Below are positions 60,789 to 64,000 of a DNA stretch of 64,000 nt, piece by piece. Below the pieces are notes generated by a model that was not told the origin of the DNA, made no database searches, and worked only from the letters and a program-made list of their open reading frames with translations. The stretch comes from Bacteroidota bacterium (GTDB lineage: Bacteria; Bacteroidota; Bacteroidia; Cytophagales; Cyclobacteriaceae), in NCBI GenBank assembly GCA_023417785.1, contig JAEZEH010000019.1, positions 1 to 64,000 of the forward strand, read 5' to 3'. How positions within the stretch are numbered: the first letter of the stretch is position 1; each line of letters starts with the position of its first letter. A program made the position numbers and the translations under genes.

Positions 60789-61628
60789 TCAATCAGCTTC
60801 GGGTCGGAAAATAACAAGGTCCGTTTCATTTGTGTCCCCATTATACATCCGCGCCTGATAATATATTTTTGAATTAGGTGGAACACTGCGCGTCAGCCAG
60901 ACGTTACCGCCAATCACGCTTCCGTGCCCAATTATAGTTTCACCTCCCAGGATGGTTGCACCTGCATATACCACGACATTATCTTCAAGGGTCGGATGTC
61001 TTTTTGTTTCCGCGTCTTTCTTATTGACACTTAACGCTCCAAGGGTCACCCCCTGGTAAATTTTTACGTTATTACCAATTAGGGTAGTCTCACCGATAAC
61101 CACTCCGGTTCCGTGGTCTATACAAAAATGGCGACCGATTCTGGCACCAGGGTGAATGTCAATTCCGGTTCGGCTGTGGGCGTGTTCCGTTATGATACGC
61201 GGTATTTCCTGAACCCCGCATCGATGCAGCAGATTGGCAACGCGATAAGCCGAAATGGCATAGAATCCGGGATATGTGCGGATAACTTCACTGCGCGTTC
61301 GCGCAGCCGGATCGCCTTCATACATCGCCCTCACGTCCTCATCAATTGAATCATACAACTCCGGCAAATGATTGAAGAAGTGATCGGTGATCTTCTCGGC
61401 GTCATTGTCTCCTTTGTTGGGATTGTATTGAAGAATTTTATTAAGTCGGGTTCTCAGATCCAGTAGATGTTTCTCAAAGGCGCGCTCATCCGGAAACGTA
61501 AGCTGAGTAAAGTCTGCAAACAGGCTCCCCAAAAGGTCAACGAAAAATGCCGATACCTCTGATGGCGAGGGGCATGTGGGGCACGCCTGGTGGGAGTGGA
61601 ATATTTTTTTGATGAAGGAACGATCCAT
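60789..61628 (-). CDS. cysE: Serine O-acetyltransferase
   Basis: A 279-residue enzyme with an N-terminal helical domain (about 1-130) and a left-handed beta-helix (about 140-260) ending in a loop. Active-site residues equivalent to E. coli Asp143, Asp157 and His158 are visible as Asp157 (TGIDIHPGA) and Asp171-His172 (CIDHGTGVVIGET). The gene is longer at the N-terminus than short CysE, as in the SrpH/EpsC-type. It makes O-acetylserine for CysM downstream. Confidence 0.96.
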   Translation of the reverse strand: MDRSFIKKIFHSHQACPTCPSPSEVSAFFVDLLGSLFADFTQLTFPDERAFEKHLLDLRTRLNKILQYNPNKGDNDAEKITDHFFNHLPELYDSIDEDVRAMYEGDPAARTRSEVIRTYPGFYAISAYRVANLLHRCGVQEIPRIITEHAHSRTGIDIHPGARIGRHFCIDHGTGVVIGETTLIGNNVKIYQGVTLGALSVNKKDAETKRHPTLEDNVVVYAGATILGGETIIGHGSVIGGNVWLTRSVPPNSKIYYQARMYNGDTNETDLVIFRPEAD

Positions 61629-62144
61629 TATGCTAAATAACGTATTAAAGCGAGCAGGTCAATAGCTTTAACAAATTCCATTGCGAAATAGTAGCACTGA
61701 TTGGTAATTGTTTTGTTAATAAATATCAAACGGGTTTACCCAGACAACGTAAGTCAATAACGTTTGTGGTGACATAACGTGTAGAGACGAAAACACGCCC
61801 ACTCGGGAGGATCGGGAATACAGCTTCACAACGCGAAATCAACTCCTGGCATCTTTCTTTTTATCCATTATGTAAAAGTAACGGACTCGCTAGTGGTCGA
61901 CGTTATTGGGCCATGAGGGTGGACCCGAACGTATAAGCATAGCGTTCCATCCAGGATCGGATATTCCGGAAATTGAACAGACCGTAAAAAGACAGGACAT
62001 TCGGAGAGGGACTGAGGTCAATGTCGTATTGGTTTGGTGGCCGGCATGGGCCGATGGCGCAATGACAGTGCTTTAGCACCACGGTGAGTTCGTTATTTCT
62101 CGATTTGTTACAGATCAGCTTCAGGCACATTGGCTTCAGGCACA
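61629..62144. other. Intergenic region of about 515 bp
   Basis: No convincing gene. An 80-codon minus-strand frame starts at 62145 in a TAATG overlap with the stop of the GreA-like gene and runs to 61903; it is Cys-rich and begins with a 15-bp tandem repeat (GCTTCAGGCACATT at 62118-62131 and 62133-62146), which makes MCLKPMCLKL. It may be a real coupled small gene or chance. The part 61629-61900 holds the cysE promoter region and shows no clear structure. Confidence 0.4.
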
Positions 62145-62612
62145 TTAAATAACCGCCGACACGGTTTGACGTTTCTGCATTAAATCAAATGTATCCCCGG
62201 CCCTTTTTTCCCGCATGGCAACGGCCAGTGGAGATGCAGGGGAGATACATCTGATTTTCATCGACTTCATGTTGAATTCCCCCCCATTCACGGTAACATA
62301 AAAATGCCCCATTGAGGTTACTGCCAATGACCCCGGCCGAACCGAGTCCATAGCATCCAGCGACAGGCCAGCCGCAAATGCGAGAGCTTTCTCTTTCTCC
62401 AGAAGTAATCCCGTCAGTTTTTCAATTTCAAGCTGGGCCATTGCCCGGCCTGTTTCGTATTTGTCACCCGCGCTGCTCTTCGTCTCGTTGTTGGCCGAAA
62501 GTTGGACGCTTTGAAGTTCTTCTTTCATGGCCGCGATTTCTTGCCGTAGCCGCGTTGTCAGCGCTTCATGTATGTCGCGTTTGAGGTGAAGCAGATCAGC
62601 CTGTTTTTCCAT
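62145..62612 (-). CDS. GreA/GreB-like transcription elongation factor family protein
   Basis: A 155-residue protein: N-terminal helical hairpin (LKRDIHEALTTRLRQEIAAM, KSSAGDKYETGRAMAQLEIE) and a C-terminal FKBP-like part (SPLAVAMREKRAGDTFDL, similar to GreA SPxxxALxGKxxGD). The tip motif AGDKYETGRA differs from the GreA acidic tip, so cleavage-factor activity is uncertain. It is often mis-annotated as 3-oxoacyl-ACP synthase. Probably binds RNA polymerase. Confidence 0.82.
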   Translation of the reverse strand: MEKQADLLHLKRDIHEALTTRLRQEIAAMKEELQSVQLSANNETKSSAGDKYETGRAMAQLEIEKLTGLLLEKEKALAFAAGLSLDAMDSVRPGSLAVTSMGHFYVTVNGGEFNMKSMKIRCISPASPLAVAMREKRAGDTFDLMQKRQTVSAVI

Positions 62613-62636
62613 GGCGCAACTTACAAAAAACGCGCA

Positions 62637-62804
62637 CTAACGTTTTCTGAAGATCCGGGAAATAAGGACGACGATTAATACAATAACAAAGATTACGATG
62701 AATATCCCGACATAAACGCCTGCCCCAAAGATGTCCCCGACGATCTCACAGCCGGAGACAACCAAAGCAATCAGCATGAATAATAATAGATTGAGTGGTC
62801 TCAT
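62637..62804 (-). CDS. Small lipoprotein (55 residues)
   Basis: ATG at 62804 to TAG at 62637. A signal sequence with lipobox VVSGC (Cys19), then EIVGDIFGAGVYV and a second strong hydrophobic helix (IFIVIFVIVLIVVLIS) ending in RIFRKR. Such two-part mini lipoproteins with a GCE...GxF...GVW/VYV pattern are widespread in Bacteroidota and often carry unrelated annotations. It lies 24 bp upstream of the GreA-like gene on the same strand. Confidence 0.75.
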   Translation of the reverse strand: MRPLNLLLFMLIALVVSGCEIVGDIFGAGVYVGIFIVIFVIVLIVVLISRIFRKR

Positions 62805-62841
62805 GATTTTAGTTTTCCTGATAAGGTAAAATCATGGGCCA

Positions 62842-62878
62842 GAAAAAGGGCTCAGCAGGATCGGAACCCGCTGAACCC
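62842..62878 (-). terminator. Terminator of the PKD/REJ-repeat gene
   Basis: On the minus strand GGGTTCAGC pairs with GCTGAGCCC (one G-U pair) around a 13-nt loop and is followed by TTTTTC. It begins about 20 bp after the stop codon at 62899. Confidence 0.8.
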
Positions 62879-62898
62879 AAACTTAAACATGGTTTCTA

Positions 62899-64000
62899 TT
62901 AAGGCTGAATGATCAGTTTCCCAACCTTTACTTTACGCCGGCCATCGAGTACATGGTAAACGTAGAATCCCGGCTGTTGAAAAACTTGTTGGAAGGATTG
63001 GTCCTCCCACGCTCCATGGAAAATCTTGTCACCGCGATCATTATATACGGCGACCACATAGTTCTCCATATCTGGAACAGCTCCGGCCGTGAGATCGGTC
63101 GACGCCAGCTTGTCCAAATCGAGTTCAAAGTCCCGTTCAACAATCCGGCCATTGGTAACCTCACTATCCAACCTATCGACGGTGGCAATCGGGAAGAGTG
63201 ACTCTTTTACAGTGATGTTAATGTCATCATAGGCCGAAAAGCCCAAATCGCAAGTCGCCTTCAGACGGAATTTGTATCTACCGATTCCCAATTGTTCAGC
63301 AACCATGGTTTGCGTGTCCATACCTGAAAGCTTCGCAAAGCCGCCGGCAACCTGTTCCCATTCATACCGAACGATGGTTCTCCCTTCGGCCTTTGCACCT
63401 CCCCTGAGGGTGACTGAATTGATCGGCAGACGGATGATACGGTCGTTCCCTGCATACGCCACAGGACGTGAATCAGGCGTACTCGCCGGAGGATTTACGA
63501 TTACTGTGACATCATCCGAATCGGTTTCACCCCGTTCATCTGTTACTGTCAACCGGAAAACGTGTTTGCCTGGTTGGAAGCCACTTATCGTTAGCGCTTC
63601 AGAATCCTCATTTGTCAGAACAACCACTCCTCCCGAAATTTTCCTCCATGCAAATGAAACTATTGACCCCTCTTTGTCTTCGGCTGATCCAACGATCACA
63701 AAAGACTCGAGGTCATGTTCAATGTTATGATCCGGGCCCGCGTTGGCGACCGGGGCGGTATTCTCCCGGCCTTTTACGGTAATTCGGATATCATCATTGT
63801 CAGCGAGGCCGTTGTCCGCTTTTGCCGTTAGCCGGAACACGTATACGCCCTCCTCCAGATTGTCCGCTGTAAGTGTGGCTGAGTTTTCTCCGGAGAGCGT
63901 CGCTGATCCACCTGATAGCATCGACCACTCATAATCCGTAATAATGCCTTTGTCCACGGATGCTTCACCCTTCAGGACTATTTTGTTTTCGGGCAGCTGA
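62899..64000 (-). CDS. PKD/REJ-repeat surface protein, 3' part (5' end outside the window)
   Basis: Partial. At least 367 residues are encoded and the frame stays open to the right edge, so the true start lies beyond 64000; the GTG at 63957 is not the start. It contains three to four Ig-like PKD/REJ repeats of about 90 residues, each with PVANAGPD/PVAYAGND, then a V-x-L-x-G strand, W-x-x-x-S/A-G-G and F-R-L-x-V/A-T/K. The C-terminal part is different (DFELDLDKLASTDLT, then KVKVGKLIIQP) and resembles a type IX-secretion C-terminal domain. Probably a secreted or cell-surface adhesin or enzyme tail. Confidence 0.88.
   Translation of the reverse strand, partial: QLPENKIVLKGEASVDKGIITDYEWSMLSGGSATLSGENSATLTADNLEEGVYVFRLTAKADNGLADNDDIRITVKGRENTAPVANAGPDHNIEHDLESFVIVGSAEDKEGSIVSFAWRKISGGVVVLTNEDSEALTISGFQPGKHVFRLTVTDERGETDSDDVTVIVNPPASTPDSRPVAYAGNDRIIRLPINSVTLRGGAKAEGRTIVRYEWEQVAGGFAKLSGMDTQTMVAEQLGIGRYKFRLKATCDLGFSAYDDINITVKESLFPIATVDRLDSEVTNGRIVERDFELDLDKLASTDLTAGAVPDMENYVVAVYNDRGDKIFHGAWEDQSFQQVFQQPGFYVYHVLDGRRKVKVGKLIIQP

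Noticed and set aside
61903..62145. An 80-residue Cys-rich frame overlapping the GreA-like stop codon
   Set aside because: The N-terminus is made by a short tandem repeat, the composition is odd and no motif is visible. Kept only as a note in the intergenic entry.
1..64000. tRNA, rRNA, CRISPR arrays, prophage or intact insertion sequence
   Set aside because: I scanned the intergenic regions and saw no repeat arrays, cloverleaf-like segments or transposase genes. A tRNA search program would be needed to exclude a single tRNA with certainty.

Overview
The window looks like a chromosomal segment from a free-living Bacteroidota bacterium, most likely of the Cytophagales. The evidence is a TonB-dependent receptor with a CarboxypepD_reg N-terminus, LytS/LytTR two-component systems, a Reg_prop sensor kinase, type III glutamine synthetase, DUF2807, a Nudix-type arabinose regulator, few Shine-Dalgarno sequences, and promoter -7 boxes of the TAnnTTTG type. 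I saw no rRNA, tRNA, CRISPR array, prophage or intact transposase gene. The taxonomic call is inference from gene content only.

Layout. 0.1-4.7 kb: a TerB-FHA-ABCG fusion transporter, a lipoprotein and a single-domain response regulator. 4.7-10.4 kb: a tight five-gene minus-strand operon (TonB-dependent receptor, small TPR-like secreted protein, two LytS-like membrane kinases, LytTR regulator). The first of the two kinases has lost its phospho-acceptor histidine and looks like a pseudokinase. 10.5-13.6 kb: a large Reg_prop/Y_Y_Y sensor kinase. 13.7-21.7 kb: leuS, fabH and small or envelope proteins. 21.9-28.5 kb: a plus-strand run with a GntP permease, a hemolysin III-like protein, RidA, a D-threonine aldolase/D-serine dehydratase-like enzyme, an M19 dipeptidase and an S41 protease. 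The RidA, PLP enzyme and dipeptidase together suggest catabolism of D-amino acids or D-amino acid dipeptides.

29.4-42.7 kb is an arabinan/L-arabinose utilisation locus, all on the minus strand. It holds a GH51-GH43 pair, a second GH51 co-transcribed with a Nudix-fold regulator (AraR type, catalytic glutamates lost), an MFS sugar porter, and araB-araD-araA plus a sodium/sugar symporter. A perfect 21-bp palindrome in front of araB, with a half-matching copy upstream of the GH51-GH43 pair, is the likely AraR operator. No SusC/SusD pair is present in the window.

42.7-53.3 kb: a HAD enzyme coupled to an M28 peptidase, glutamine synthetase III, DUF2807, a stand-alone TerB protein, a 156-bp MITE-like element with perfect 17-bp inverted ends, hydrolases, a cupin and small envelope proteins. 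53.3-64 kb: PBP1A, an ArsC-like protein without its cysteine, Dps, DUF2267, an AsmA-like protein, an ASRT-family protein (sensory rhodopsin transducer family, with no rhodopsin nearby), the cysE-cysM operon, a GreA-like protein, a tiny lipoprotein and the 3' part of a PKD/REJ-repeat surface protein cut by the window edge. Several small genes not visible in ordinary ORF cut-offs are listed, at 19704, 21508 and 62637.
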